64,000 nt of DNA from Bacteroidia bacterium (GTDB lineage: Bacteria > Bacteroidota > Bacteroidia > J057): NCBI GenBank assembly GCA_019695295.1, contig JAIBAH010000015.1, positions 1-64,000 of the forward strand. The letters are read 5' to 3'. Every line of letters begins with the position of its first letter. The first letter of the stretch is position 1. The position numbers and the translations under genes are program-made. Positions 45,229 through 54,796 of the stretch are shown in pieces. The notes beneath the pieces are model-generated. The model made no database searches, was not told the DNA's origin, and worked only from the letters and a program-made list of their open reading frames with translations.

Positions 45229-45417
45229 AATTCCTCTCAGGTTTTGAAAACAAAAATCCGTTAAAATATCCCGGTTTATACCGCAAATAAAAAATCCTCA
45301 GGTCTTTTTTGGCCTTCCGGAAGTTTTTTGAAAATTCTGAACAAATATAATATAAAATACGTTTAGACTGAAATTTCTTTTAATGCCGGCCAAAGGCACA
45401 ACTTAAAATCAATACTT

Positions 45418-46137
45418 ATGGCAGTAACTCCTTATAATAAAGAAGAATCAAAGAAAAAGCAGGTAACGGAAATGTTTGATAATATTGCTCCGACCTATGA
45501 CAGGCTCAACCGGATTATGACGGCGGGCATTGATATTACATGGAGAAGAAAAGCCATTGATATGCTGAAGAAATACAATCCGAAAATTGTGGCAGATATT
45601 GCTACTGGAACAGGAGATTTTGCAATCGAAGCGCTCCGGTTGAATCCGGAAAAAGTAATCGGCATTGATATTTCTCCGGGTATGCTGGAAGTGGGCAGAA
45701 AAAAAATGGAGAAACTAAAAGTTGACCATATTATTGAAATGCGTTTGGGTGACTCTGAGCATCTCGTTCTGGAGGATAATTCGGTGGATGTGATTACCAT
45801 TGGTTTCGGGGTCCGGAATTTTGAAAACCTGAAAAAGGGAATGGGCGAAATCCTGAGAGTATTGCGTCCGGGAGGAGCCGCTTTGGTACTGGAACCTTCT
45901 TTTCCTACTCAGTTTCCCCTCAAGCAACTTTTCAACCTTCATTTTAAAGTACTGACTCCCTTTTTTGGTAAAATTATTTCCGGAGACAACGCTGCGTATA
46001 AATACCTTCCTGAATCGGTCGGTGCTTTTCCAAACGGTCAGGAGTTTCTGGATATCTGTAAATCGGTAGGGTTTAAGAACGGGGTGTATAAACCCCTCAC
46101 TTTCGGCACCTGCTCACTTTATCTGATTGAGAAATAA
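45418..46137 (+). CDS. ubiE: Demethylmenaquinone methyltransferase
   Basis: 239-residue class I SAM methyltransferase, UbiE/MenG. Motifs: MFDNIAPTYDRLNRIMTAG at the start, SAM-binding DIATGTGDFAIEA, GIDISPGMLEVG, GDSEHLVLEDNSVDVITIGFGVRN and VLRPGGAALVLEPS. It makes menaquinone from demethylmenaquinone using SAM; Bacteroidota have no ubiquinone, so MenG is the expected function. Monocistronic, closed by the hairpin at 46180-46211. Confidence 0.95.
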   Translation: MAVTPYNKEESKKKQVTEMFDNIAPTYDRLNRIMTAGIDITWRRKAIDMLKKYNPKIVADIATGTGDFAIEALRLNPEKVIGIDISPGMLEVGRKKMEKLKVDHIIEMRLGDSEHLVLEDNSVDVITIGFGVRNFENLKKGMGEILRVLRPGGAALVLEPSFPTQFPLKQLFNLHFKVLTPFFGKIISGDNAAYKYLPESVGAFPNGQEFLDICKSVGFKNGVYKPLTFGTCSLYLIEK

Positions 46138-46179
46138 AAATCTCTGAAAAAAGGAGAAAACAAAAAACCTTAAAAAATA

Positions 46180-46215
46180 AAAGGGATGGATTTTGAGTAA
46201 TCCATTCCTTTTTTT
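46180..46215 (+). terminator. Rho-independent terminator
   Basis: A 13-bp stem with one G-U pair (46180-46192 with 46199-46211) and a T-run, 42 nt after ubiE. Confidence 0.8.
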
Positions 46216-46412
46216 ATTCCGGATATTTATCAGCTCCAAAAGCCTGTATAAATGTTTTTTTTTAAATTATTCATGCTGCTTTTTCCGGAAATACCCCAAA
46301 ATTTGCCCAAAAAATATGTAATAGAATACTATTTTCCCTCCGGCAGTCGCTCATTATCATAGTAAATTGCATTCATAATCTTAAATGTATCATTTTTAAC
46401 AATCGATTTACT

Positions 46413-49346
46413 ATGAAGAAATTATTTATTTTACTATGGCTGTCTTTTTATTTTAGTACATCTTTTATGCTGGCTCAGTCAGCAGAAAAAAAAGTATTCA
46501 AAGGAAATCTGAAACATTACGTACCGGAAAACAAACGGGAAGAGCCGGTTTACAGTAATGCAAGAACGGGGCCTTCGCTTTCCACAGGAGGAATTGAGGA
46601 GGTTACTGTACTATCAGAGCAGATTCTTGTACTCCCAAACGCTTTTGGGTACATGCTGAACTCTCTGCAAAAACAACTTGCTTCTTATCCTTCCCTCAAT
46701 GCGGTTACCTTTATTAACCGACAGGACCCTGCCACTTATGGAGGAGGAAACAGCGGTCACTTACGGTATTCTATCTCTACAGACAAAGGGATAAGCTGGA
46801 CAAAAGGACTGGGCGTTACCAATGCAGATGCTCAGACACTGGGGCAGGCGAGGTACCCGGAATCCTACCTTTTCGCCAACGGAGGCAATACGCTGAATGA
46901 TTTAAAACTTACTGCGGTATGCCCGGTTCTGGATGCAAGCGGAGTAAACTGGAATGGGCATTTGTATAATTCCATCACCAGTGACCTGACGAATACCAAT
47001 TTTATCGTTACACAGGAAGACTATGTAAATCAGTCATCGGGGTTATTCTCTACCCTGGGAATCACTGAGCAAGGCAATCGTTCGGGCGTTTTCTGGAGGA
47101 TAGACAATAGCCTGAATGATGATAATTATTATGTATTCAAAGGCTCATTTAATGGCGGCACACAGAAAACAGACTGGGTACAGCATTCTGTCCTTTCCGC
47201 AAACTGGAATGAAGACTCCAATGGAGATGCACAAAAAATCGGGGCGGTTGCGGCATTCAGTCCTGATGGAAATACGGGCTACATTGTTGCTCTTGGAGAT
47301 ATTGCCGGAGGTCACGACTCCATTTTTCAGCCGGTGGTGTGGGAATATAATCTGGCTACTGATTCGTGGGGAAATGCGTCAGAGATTGATATCAATGTTT
47401 TCCCTCAGCTTTCGGATTATCTTCAGCAATGGGTAGATACTGCCGGAGTACCCATAAGCAACGGGCTTGCCACTACCGGTTTTTCTTTTGATGTAACCGT
47501 TGACGTGAACGGGAATCCACACATCATCACACTTGTAGGAGCAGCGTCGGTCGGAACGGGTAGTCCACAGGCTTATGCTATTTCTACGGGTTTTGGTATG
47601 CAGATGATGGATATCAGCAAAGATGAATGGGGAGACTGGAATATGATTACCATCAGCCCGATGATGGATTTTGCCGGTATGTTTGGAACCGGGACAAATG
47701 TTGCTCAGGTAGAAGTAAGTACTCAAATTTCAAGAACAGAAGATGGAAAATTTATTTTTTATACCTGGACAGATTCAGACACTACTGGAAATTCGGGTTT
47801 TACTCCTGACTTATGGGGCTCTTTCTATGATGTAGAAAATGATATGATTTCCCCCGCCATCAACTGGACTACGAATGACCCTGTCTGGACAACCAGAGTT
47901 TTAATGGCAAAAACAGCTCAGTGGGTTTTTGAAACCCCTGAAACTTCTCCATGTCAGAGAAATTTTACTGTACCGGTAGTAACGATAGACCCTATTGTTC
48001 CCAACGATATTACAGTTCCTCACAATATTCATTATTTCAAGGATATCGCCTATTCCTGCGCAAGTTCCACTTTAACGGCTCCCTGGTTTCATAACTGTAA
48101 ATCCAATCCGCTTTCAATTTCGGTAACCAATACGGAGCCGGGCTGCGGTGCTTCCAATGGAATGATAGATTTACAGATAAGCGGAGGCACAGGACCTGTG
48201 AGTGTAACGGTATCAGATATAAACGGTAATAACTTTCCCGTAAATAACAATCTCATTACCGGGCTTGCGGCAGGAATTTATGAAATTACCCTTCAGGACA
48301 GCATGGGCTGCACCCTTAATTTCACCAATTATTTAATCAATAATAACGGAGCGGTTGTTTTCCCTGATGCTACAAACCCTACCTGCGGGCTGTGTAATGG
48401 GGAAGTAATCATCTCCAGCCCGCCTACCGGCAGTTCTATCGTATGGTATCCTTCGGGCAGTACCTCCTTTAATCAGACACAACTTTGTCCGGGGAATTAT
48501 ACTTATCTGCTTACAGATGCAAATCAGTGCGTTACCCCCGGCAACCTGACGCTAACGGGAGTTGCTCCTTTAGCAATTACAGCCAGTATTACTCCGGTAT
48601 CCTGTAACGGTGGTAATGATGGAGAAATATGTGTCTCTTTTACCGGTGGAACTCCCCTATACTCCTACTCAGGGCTTCCCGCCTTCCCCTGCTCGGAGAA
48701 CCTTACCGCCGGAATCTATTTATGTATCCTGACCGATGCTTTAGGATGCGAGATATCAGATACACTCACCGTAACAGAGCCTCCTGCTATTACGGCAACT
48801 ACCTCTTCTACTCCCAACAGTTCACTTACTCCTCCGTGGACAGGAACCTGCACAGTGAATGCTTCCGGGGGTACCAATGGTTTATTGTATTCATGGGCGA
48901 TGACCTCCGGCTCAGTCAGTGTACCATTCGCCAATAATCCCGGAGGGGCATCATTTCAGGGGGGAATTCCCTGCGGAGTGGTTACGATTGTGATATCAGA
49001 CAGCAATCAGTGCAGTATTTCGGTTCAGGAAATCGTGGAAAATATCTGGCCCGGGGTTGAGTGTCTTACTTCCATTACCAATCCTCTGCTTTCGGTAAAA
49101 GATATCAGAATGTATCCCAATCCGGCATACGATTACTGGAATACTGAAATTCAACTGCTGAAACCGGAAAAAATCATGGTAAAACTAACCGATATTCATG
49201 GAAAGGAAATTTTATCTCAGGCATCTTCCGCTCCCACCGAAATCCATCATTTCCTGTGGGATGTACGGAATCAGGCTGCGGGAATGTACCTGATGATGGT
49301 TTATACAGAAGCAGGAACCCTGGTAAAGCAATGGATAAAGCAGTAG
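46413..49346 (+). CDS. T9SS-secreted surface protein with SprB-like repeats
   Basis: 977 residues. Signal peptide (LFILLWLSFYFSTSFML, cleavage near AQS). About residues 70-530 form a beta-propeller/sialidase-like region (SGHLRYSISTDKGISWTKG is a typical Asp-box-like turn). About 560-850 contains SprB-type repeats: CGASNGMIDLQISGGTGP, CGLCNGEVIISS, CNGGNDGEICVSFTGGTPLYSYS. A T9SS type A sorting domain closes it (IRMYPNPAYDYWN, AAGMYLMMVY). SprB repeats belong to gliding/adhesion proteins; function here is inferred as surface adhesion or binding. No PorU/V or gliding genes flank it. Confidence 0.82.
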   Translation: MKKLFILLWLSFYFSTSFMLAQSAEKKVFKGNLKHYVPENKREEPVYSNARTGPSLSTGGIEEVTVLSEQILVLPNAFGYMLNSLQKQLASYPSLNAVTFINRQDPATYGGGNSGHLRYSISTDKGISWTKGLGVTNADAQTLGQARYPESYLFANGGNTLNDLKLTAVCPVLDASGVNWNGHLYNSITSDLTNTNFIVTQEDYVNQSSGLFSTLGITEQGNRSGVFWRIDNSLNDDNYYVFKGSFNGGTQKTDWVQHSVLSANWNEDSNGDAQKIGAVAAFSPDGNTGYIVALGDIAGGHDSIFQPVVWEYNLATDSWGNASEIDINVFPQLSDYLQQWVDTAGVPISNGLATTGFSFDVTVDVNGNPHIITLVGAASVGTGSPQAYAISTGFGMQMMDISKDEWGDWNMITISPMMDFAGMFGTGTNVAQVEVSTQISRTEDGKFIFYTWTDSDTTGNSGFTPDLWGSFYDVENDMISPAINWTTNDPVWTTRVLMAKTAQWVFETPETSPCQRNFTVPVVTIDPIVPNDITVPHNIHYFKDIAYSCASSTLTAPWFHNCKSNPLSISVTNTEPGCGASNGMIDLQISGGTGPVSVTVSDINGNNFPVNNNLITGLAAGIYEITLQDSMGCTLNFTNYLINNNGAVVFPDATNPTCGLCNGEVIISSPPTGSSIVWYPSGSTSFNQTQLCPGNYTYLLTDANQCVTPGNLTLTGVAPLAITASITPVSCNGGNDGEICVSFTGGTPLYSYSGLPAFPCSENLTAGIYLCILTDALGCEISDTLTVTEPPAITATTSSTPNSSLTPPWTGTCTVNASGGTNGLLYSWAMTSGSVSVPFANNPGGASFQGGIPCGVVTIVISDSNQCSISVQEIVENIWPGVECLTSITNPLLSVKDIRMYPNPAYDYWNTEIQLLKPEKIMVKLTDIHGKEILSQASSAPTEIHHFLWDVRNQAAGMYLMMVYTEAGTLVKQWIKQ

Positions 49347-49375
49347 GTTTTCAATAGATATGATTTGAATGTGAG

Positions 49376-49409
49376 CGGAGAAGGGATTGTTATCTTTTCT
49401 CCGTTTTTT
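49376..49409. terminator. Bidirectional terminator
   Basis: CGGAGAA (49376-49382) pairs with TTCTCCG (49397-49403), followed by T-run, between two convergent genes. Confidence 0.65.
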
Positions 49410-50337
49410 ATTTTTCTCCCTGCATTAAAAACAGTAAGGGAATTTTCAACCTTTTGTTCCAGGCTTTTTCTGAATGTTCTTCTCCCGGGAAAACCCGTGT
49501 CTGCCAGTTTTTATTTTTTTTGAATCCTTTTTTTCTCAGGATTTTATCCACTTTTTTCTGAAAAGGTGCATACATTGCGTCAAGCGTTGCAGTACCATGA
49601 TCAAAATACAGGCGGTGATTTTGGGGAGAAGGAAGATTTTGTCTGAGGTATTTCATCATAGCATCCGGATAAGGATTGTTTTCCTTACGAAAAACCAGGG
49701 GCCAATGGGTTGAAATGCAGGCTGCCCCGCCAAAAACTTCCGGGTATTCGCAGATTGCATACAGGGAAATCAATCCTCCCATACTCGAACCGGCAATCCA
49801 TGTACGGGAAGGGCGGTTATCCACCGAATAATGCGTTTCGATATAAGGTTTTAGTTCTGTAACGATAAATTTCAGGTAAGAATCAGACTGTACTGAGGCC
49901 GAAAATACAATCTGACCATTGGAACGGGTTGCCCTGAATAAAGTATCCTGTTCAGCAGGGCTTAAGGATTCAAAAGGCTTTTGGGGACAATATTCGCTGT
50001 GGCGAACAATTCCGCCATTCCATATTCCCACGACAATAAAAGGCTCCGTTTCTCCATTTGCAATCAGGGTTGTCGCCGTTTCATCCACTGCCCACTCCTG
50101 ATGATTCCAGGTAATACCACCGTCAAAAAGCATTTGGCCATCCTGCATATACAATACCGGATACCGATGCTCCGGATTATAGCCCTCGGGTAACCAGATA
50201 TCTATATTCCGGGCTTGTACGTACCGGGAGGAAAAATCAGGAATATGCACTATTTTTCCCGAAGAAACTACCGGGGTCTGTGCCAGTAATAAGCCGGGTA
50301 ATAACGATAAAAACAATAATATGACCTTATATTTCAT
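49408..50337 (-). CDS. Exported alpha/beta hydrolase (esterase D/Fes-like)
   Basis: 309 residues with a signal peptide (VILLFLSLLPGLLL, cleavage after LAQ). Putative esterase family (PF00756-type): DIWLPEGYNPEHRYPVLYMQDGQ at the start, nucleophile elbow IAGSSMGGL, His in FPGEEHSEKAW. Such periplasmic esterases cleave feruloyl or acetyl esters or trilactone siderophores. The nearest transport genes are 9 kb away, so substrate remains open. It is separated by 25 bp from a pseudogene remnant on the same strand. Confidence 0.85.
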   Translation of the reverse strand: MKYKVILLFLSLLPGLLLAQTPVVSSGKIVHIPDFSSRYVQARNIDIWLPEGYNPEHRYPVLYMQDGQMLFDGGITWNHQEWAVDETATTLIANGETEPFIVVGIWNGGIVRHSEYCPQKPFESLSPAEQDTLFRATRSNGQIVFSASVQSDSYLKFIVTELKPYIETHYSVDNRPSRTWIAGSSMGGLISLYAICEYPEVFGGAACISTHWPLVFRKENNPYPDAMMKYLRQNLPSPQNHRLYFDHGTATLDAMYAPFQKKVDKILRKKGFKKNKNWQTRVFPGEEHSEKAWNKRLKIPLLFLMQGEK

Positions 50338-50362
50338 TCCTTTTCTATCTTATTTTTTCCAA

Positions 50363-51092
50363 TCATCCTCTTTTATATAAACCAGAATCTTTTGCTATGG
50401 CGTTGCCGTGACAATAGTCAAACTCTTTCGGATTGAATTTGTATTCCGGGATAAAATCATCCGGAGAAAGAAAATCGTTACTATCCCACTGAAATACAAT
50501 CTCTTTTTTTTTCATTGAACTCCTGAATCATGTATCCTGCTGTTTTGAAAGTCGTTTTTGAGTCGGAAAGATTTTGAGTAAAAACATGATTCAGGGTATC
50601 ATAGGTTTTTATACTTTTTCCGCCAATAAGGAAATGTCCGTCTTCTGATACGCTGAACTCATGAGCATCGACAAAGACTCCGGGTGGATTGGTGATGGTA
50701 TCGAATATTTCCAACTTGCTGTTCATGAGGATATAGTTTGTTCTTTCCTCATTCAGTCTGTTTATCCACCCAAACTGATTTTTATTTTCAAAATACTTAA
50801 AATCGGTATTTAATTTTCCTGTAGCACCGGGGAAATACCAAACCACAAATCCATTTTCATCCAGAATTATGGGTTTGGGTACTACAAAGTCCGGGGAGCC
50901 CGGTTTATCTTCCAGTTTGAAGGGAGAAATAAAATAATAAAGACGGGAGGTATCTTCTTTGAGCTTTTTTTCGAATTTATATCTAAAAACCCCGGTCGGA
51001 TAAGGCCAATTCGTTACAGTTTTCTGGGAGAAAGCCCCCTGACTCAATCCGGAAAGAATAAAGAGAGCCACTATTTTTTGAATTATAGACAT
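50363..51092 (-). pseudogene. Arylsulfotransferase-like gene, frameshifted and truncated
   Basis: The intact part (50481-51092) encodes a signal peptide (VALFILSGLSQGAFSQ) and the N-terminal half of an ASST-like beta-propeller: NGFVVWYFPG, WINRLNEERTNYILMN and GVFVDAHEFSVSEDGHFLIG. The frame then meets a run of nine A (minus strand, about 50504-50512), after which the encoded protein ends at codon 204. If one A is skipped, the family pattern continues (KEIVFQWDSNDF...FDYCHGNAIAKDSG) to a stop at 50363, still only about half of an ASST. So there are two losses: a homopolymer frameshift and a missing C-terminal half. A sequencing error at the A-run or slippage could restore the first only. Confidence 0.7.
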
Positions 51093-51149
51093 AAATAGAA
51101 TTTACATTTTTCAAAGATAGGTAAAAAACCGGAAAAAGTAAGCGTTCCT

Positions 51150-51190
51150 CAAAAAAATGGCCGGCTTTCCGTTTTCAGAAAAGCCGGCCG
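51150..51190 (-). terminator. Rho-independent terminator
   Basis: A 10-bp GC-rich stem (51159-51168 with 51180-51189), on the minus strand followed by A-TTTTTTT, 28 nt after the T9SS gene. Confidence 0.85.
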
Positions 51191-51217
51191 CCAGTTATAA
51201 TATTTTATCCGCTCCTG

Positions 51218-51982
51218 TTACTGAATTACCAGTTTTTGCTGGAGCATTTTTTTACCGTCAGAAAGATTGAGGAGGTAAATTCCGGGCTGAATTCCGCTTA
51301 GGTTAAGTATAAAAGAATTAATCCCTGCAAAAGTGCGGATATTTTCTGTTTTAATAGTTCTTCCAGCCATATCCAGCACAGAAAGCGCCAGTTGAGTATT
51401 GGAAGGATAGCTGAAATTCAGCATAGTCATTCCGGATGCAGGTGAAGGCTTACAAGCGGCAAAGCGGAATGCGTTCTCGTTCAATTGATCTTCGATTGCA
51501 TTCGCCTCTAACACTTTTAGGGTATAGGTAAATGGAACAGGAGTTGTAGGCAATGAAATACCCGGTGCCGGGTCAGCAATTGTGGTAGAGATGTTGCAAG
51601 CTAATGCAAACACTCCGGGCTGGTCAGGCGTTCCTGTTATTTTCCAGCAGCCTGCGTCTCCTCCCCCCCAAACACAACCTGCGTTATTACAGGAGTAGGT
51701 AAACCCATTGGGCATCCCGTCAATACTTATAAGCTGTTGTTTGATAATGTTCAGGGTGTATAGCCCACCGGGGAAGAAAGGAGGTACTGCAGGAACATTC
51801 ACCGTAGTATCTGCCGGAACATTGATAGTAATCGTTTGGGTAAAAGGCACATTAACATATCCAATCAAAGTATCCACCGGTGTTGGATTAAGTGGCAGGA
51901 ATGCGAGTGGGTCAGGGGTACACTGTGCCTGAGAACCTGCCCATGCAACGAAAAGGCCTAATAGTAAACTTATTTTTCTCAT
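51218..51982 (-). CDS. T9SS-secreted protein of unknown function
   Basis: 254 residues. Signal peptide MRKISLLLGLFVAW... cleaved near SQAQ. The mature protein has a Pro/Thr-rich middle with VPFTQTITINVPADTTV and a Cys-containing segment (SCNNAGCVWGGGDAGCW), an Ig-like putative-domain pattern often next to proteins with Por secretion tails. The C-terminus is a T9SS sorting domain (LNFSYPSNTQLALSVLDMAG, IYLLNLSDGKK). No catalytic motif. ATG 51982 starts the signal peptide; the frame upstream to 52123 is rejected. A minus-strand -7-like TATCTTTG is at 52030-52023. Confidence 0.78.
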   Translation of the reverse strand: MRKISLLLGLFVAWAGSQAQCTPDPLAFLPLNPTPVDTLIGYVNVPFTQTITINVPADTTVNVPAVPPFFPGGLYTLNIIKQQLISIDGMPNGFTYSCNNAGCVWGGGDAGCWKITGTPDQPGVFALACNISTTIADPAPGISLPTTPVPFTYTLKVLEANAIEDQLNENAFRFAACKPSPASGMTMLNFSYPSNTQLALSVLDMAGRTIKTENIRTFAGINSFILNLSGIQPGIYLLNLSDGKKMLQQKLVIQ

Positions 51983-52295
51983 AAAATTTGAAAATAAAAA
52001 ATAGATGAATAAAATTTTTTTACAAAGATAATTAAAGAAATCAATCGAGAAAAAACTTACGCATTTAAGTTTTTCTCTTTTTATAAATGATAACGAATAT
52101 AATCCTAAAAACGCTGCAAACAAGTACTTCGTAAGAATTTCTTTATATTATTTATTTCAACTCCGTAAGAATATAAACCACTGATATTAAATAATTTAAC
52201 TTTTTTGGATTCTTACAGAACGGCTCGTTTTATTTAGAACTAATTTAGATTCAGTACTTTATTTTATGTTAAAGCTATTTTCAAAAAATTACAGA
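51983..52295. other. AT-rich intergenic region
   Basis: 313 bp. Besides the -7-like element at 52023-52030 (minus) it contains two near-direct copies of CGTAAGAAT (about 52133 and 52166) and one inverted ATTCTTAC (about 52208). No gene. Confidence 0.45.
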
Positions 52296-53231
52296 CTAAG
52301 CGATATCCTCAGCATCCATCCAATTACCGGTTTCCATCATCTGATTTTGAATTGCCGTTTTAATCGCATCCAACTTAAAGATAATTGAAGCAAGCATTGG
52401 ATAATAGTTTGTGGCGGTTGCATACCCTGCTGCGGCAATTTCCCTTGCAAAATTATAAGGGTCGTTGTATAAAAACGCTTTTTCATACCGTTTTTTCAAC
52501 AAAAACTGCGTTCTGTCAAAGAAAGAATTGAGGGGAGAATCATACGCTCTGAACCAGTCTTTTACCCGGTATTTATAGAGTTTCAATGCCGGGATATATT
52601 CTATACTGATAATTTCAGGATACTGAATATCTGCGGTAGGGTGATATTCATCGGTTTCCACTAGTACTTTCTGGCCGGTCCAAGTTTTATTTGCTTTTAC
52701 GCCAAACATATTATTGGCAGGTGCTTTTTTGCCCCATCCGGTTTCCAGTGCCGACTGAGCAATCGTAAATAAAGCAGGAACCCTAAACTCCTTTTCGATT
52801 AGGGACGCATAATCGTAGTATTTTTTAAAAAAATCGGTTTCTTTAGAGAAGCGGGTAAGCACATCTACTCCCCAGAATCCTCTTTCACCTGAAGCGTTTT
52901 CTTCGCAATAATATACTCCGTTTACGGGAGACCAGCCCATCCACCCAAACTGAAACTTTTGTTTGACGCCTTTTTTCACTTCTGAGTCTTTGACGGCGTC
53001 ACTTACGGGATATCCCAGTACAGAGTCCTGTTCTCCCATCGATTCGTACTTTTCACGGATAAAACCGCTTACTTCAAAGGCCATTTCGCTATTGGGTGCA
53101 TGATATATCGTCAGCAACTCAAAAGCCTGTTTACTACCGGTATCCGGCAACTCAATGAACTTTCCTTCCCGGCTTCCAAAACGGATTCCCCTGGAGCGCA
53201 ACTCATTGTATTTTATTTCTATTGGATGCAT
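52296..53231 (-). CDS. Glucosaminidase-domain cell-wall hydrolase with LGFP-like repeats
   Basis: 311 residues, no signal peptide at the N-terminus. Residues 45-110 have the LGFP pattern: IREKYESMGEQDSVLGYPVSD, KQKFQFGWMGWSPVNGVYY, which binds sugars or peptidoglycan in other exported proteins. Residues 120-300 are a glucosaminidase domain (FlgJ/LytG-like): FRVPALFTIAQSALETGWG with the catalytic Glu, APANNMFGVKANKTWTG, and AAAGYATATNYYPML. It would cut the GlcNAc-MurNAc bond. Export without a signal peptide is unexplained; a longer start upstream was not found. It reads with mtaB but at 62 bp distance. Confidence 0.85.
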   Translation of the reverse strand: MHPIEIKYNELRSRGIRFGSREGKFIELPDTGSKQAFELLTIYHAPNSEMAFEVSGFIREKYESMGEQDSVLGYPVSDAVKDSEVKKGVKQKFQFGWMGWSPVNGVYYCEENASGERGFWGVDVLTRFSKETDFFKKYYDYASLIEKEFRVPALFTIAQSALETGWGKKAPANNMFGVKANKTWTGQKVLVETDEYHPTADIQYPEIISIEYIPALKLYKYRVKDWFRAYDSPLNSFFDRTQFLLKKRYEKAFLYNDPYNFAREIAAAGYATATNYYPMLASIIFKLDAIKTAIQNQMMETGNWMDAEDIA

Positions 53232-53293
53232 GAATGTAAATATTAAACGATACAGTACAGTAATATTTTTTCCTGACCGGTAAACTGCGGAAT

Positions 53294-54595
53294 TCAGCCC
53301 GCTACAATTTCAGGGGTTACAGTAACCCACCCATCCGCAGTGACTTTATCCAGTACAACTTCCATTGTCTGATTGACCCAGTCTTCCCGATAAGGAGTCA
53401 TTACTTTTATGTAATTCTCTGTAAAGCCAAACATCAGGCTTCCTTCTTTTTCCGCCTCCCAAAGAACCGTTCCGGCTGTATTTTCGAACTTACGGTAAAA
53501 TTCCATTCTTTTTTTATCGGACAAAATCCGCAGCATTTTATTTCTTTCGGCGCGTTCATGACGGGGGACAACGCCTTCCATCTCAGCGGCAGGAGTATTT
53601 TCCCGCTCAGAATAGGGAAACACATGAAGATAAGCGATATCCAGTTCATTCAGAAACTGATAGGTATCCAGAAAATGTGCCTTTGTCTCACCCGGAAATC
53701 CTACGATTACATCTACCCCGATACAGGCATGCGGCATTACTTTTTTTATCATCTCCACTCTTTCTGCATACAAAGCTCTTTTATACCTTCTGCGCATATT
53801 CCCCAGAATTTCGTCATTACCACTTTGAAGGGGGATATGAAAATGGGGCATAAATCGCCGGGATTCTGCAACAAAACGGATAATTTCAGCCGTCAGCAAA
53901 TTGGGTTCGATGGAAGAAATACGAATTCGTTCAATTCCCTCCACCTTGTCCAGTTCACGGATTACGTCCATAAAAGTGTGAGGCTGATCTTTTCCGTAGT
54001 CCCCGATATTCACTCCGGCAATCACGATTTCCTTTATCCCATTTTTCGCAATTTCTTTTGCATTCCGGATAATATTTTCAAGAGAATCGCTTCTGCTTTT
54101 TCCTCTTGCCAGCGGAATCGTACAAAACGTACATTTATAATCACACCCATCCTGAATTTTCAGGTAAGAACGCGTTCGGTCTCCCATCGAAAAAGCGTCC
54201 TTAAACACATTTACTTCCTGGATTCCGGAATTAAAGACACAGGGATTTTCGTGTTTTGTCATGTCTCCAATCAGTTCCACTACCCTGAATTTATCTTTTG
54301 CCCCTACAACCAAATCTACTCCCGGTATTTCTGCGATTTCATAGGGTTTGAGCTGAGCATAGCATCCCATTACCACGATGTAGGCTCCGGGATTACGGCT
54401 CAGTGCATTTCTTACCGTATAGCGGCATTTTTTATTGGCTTCCTCCGTCACAGAGCAGGTATTAATGACATACACATCTGCTTTTTCCTCAAAAGCAACT
54501 TTCTCAAAACCCGCATTCAAAAACTCCCGGCCAATAGTGGAAGTTTCTGAAAAATTGAGTTTACAACCCAATGTATGAAATGCAACAGTATTCAC
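53294..54595 (-). CDS. mtaB: tRNA ms2t6A methylthiotransferase MtaB
   Basis: 433-residue radical-SAM enzyme that adds a methylthio group to t6A37 of tRNAs reading ANN codons. N-terminal UPF0004 domain with three Cys (HTLGCKLN, CSVTEEANKKC, GCYAQLKP), radical SAM CDYKCTFC (CxxxCxxC) with SRS-type following residues, and a C-terminal TRAM-like tail. GTG 54595 is preferred: a promoter with both elements lies 20 nt upstream (54615-54646) and the alternative frame start at 54694 precedes it. Divergent from dnaB with a DnaA-box cluster between. Confidence 0.9.
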   Translation of the reverse strand: MNTVAFHTLGCKLNFSETSTIGREFLNAGFEKVAFEEKADVYVINTCSVTEEANKKCRYTVRNALSRNPGAYIVVMGCYAQLKPYEIAEIPGVDLVVGAKDKFRVVELIGDMTKHENPCVFNSGIQEVNVFKDAFSMGDRTRSYLKIQDGCDYKCTFCTIPLARGKSRSDSLENIIRNAKEIAKNGIKEIVIAGVNIGDYGKDQPHTFMDVIRELDKVEGIERIRISSIEPNLLTAEIIRFVAESRRFMPHFHIPLQSGNDEILGNMRRRYKRALYAERVEMIKKVMPHACIGVDVIVGFPGETKAHFLDTYQFLNELDIAYLHVFPYSERENTPAAEMEGVVPRHERAERNKMLRILSDKKRMEFYRKFENTAGTVLWEAEKEGSLMFGFTENYIKVMTPYREDWVNQTMEVVLDKVTADGWVTVTPEIVAG

Positions 54596-54614
54596 GAATC
54601 CTAAATTTAGACTG

Positions 54615-54646
54615 CAAAAGTAACTATTTCCGGTCTTTTCTGCAAA
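54615..54646 (-). promoter_or_regulatory. Bacteroidota-type promoter for mtaB
   Basis: On the minus strand TTTG (54646-54643), 20 nt, then TACTTTTG (54622-54615). It lies just left of the DnaA boxes. Confidence 0.7.
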
Positions 54647-54720
54647 TTTTTCACAAAATACACGGACTCTCCCCTTTCCGGATTTGAAAACCACTAAAGC
54701 ACTTTTTCAGGTAACGCAAA

Positions 54721-54796
54721 TTATCCACACCGGCATTTGCAGTTATCCACATAGTGTCTGTAAAACGGGTTTCTGCCTATATTCAATTGTGGATAA
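54721..54796. other. Three-DnaA-box cluster (origin candidate)
   Basis: Perfect TTATCCACA at 54721-54729 and 54743-54751 on the plus strand, and TGTGGATAA (the same box inverted) at 54788-54796. The first is flanked by GCAAAT/ATTTGC inverted repeats. AT-rich, unwinding-prone sequence follows up to dnaB. I noticed no other perfect box elsewhere in the window, only single-mismatch copies. Confidence 0.75.

Noticed and set aside
50762-50770. TTATCCACC, a DnaA-box-like 9-mer (another at about 60285)
   Set aside because: Single copies with one mismatch inside a gene or alone; unlike the triple perfect cluster near dnaB.
53558-54550. 330-codon open frame on the plus strand, antisense to mtaB
   Set aside because: It mirrors a radical-SAM gene with complete motifs; its own translation is low-complexity His/Phe/Ser-rich without domains.
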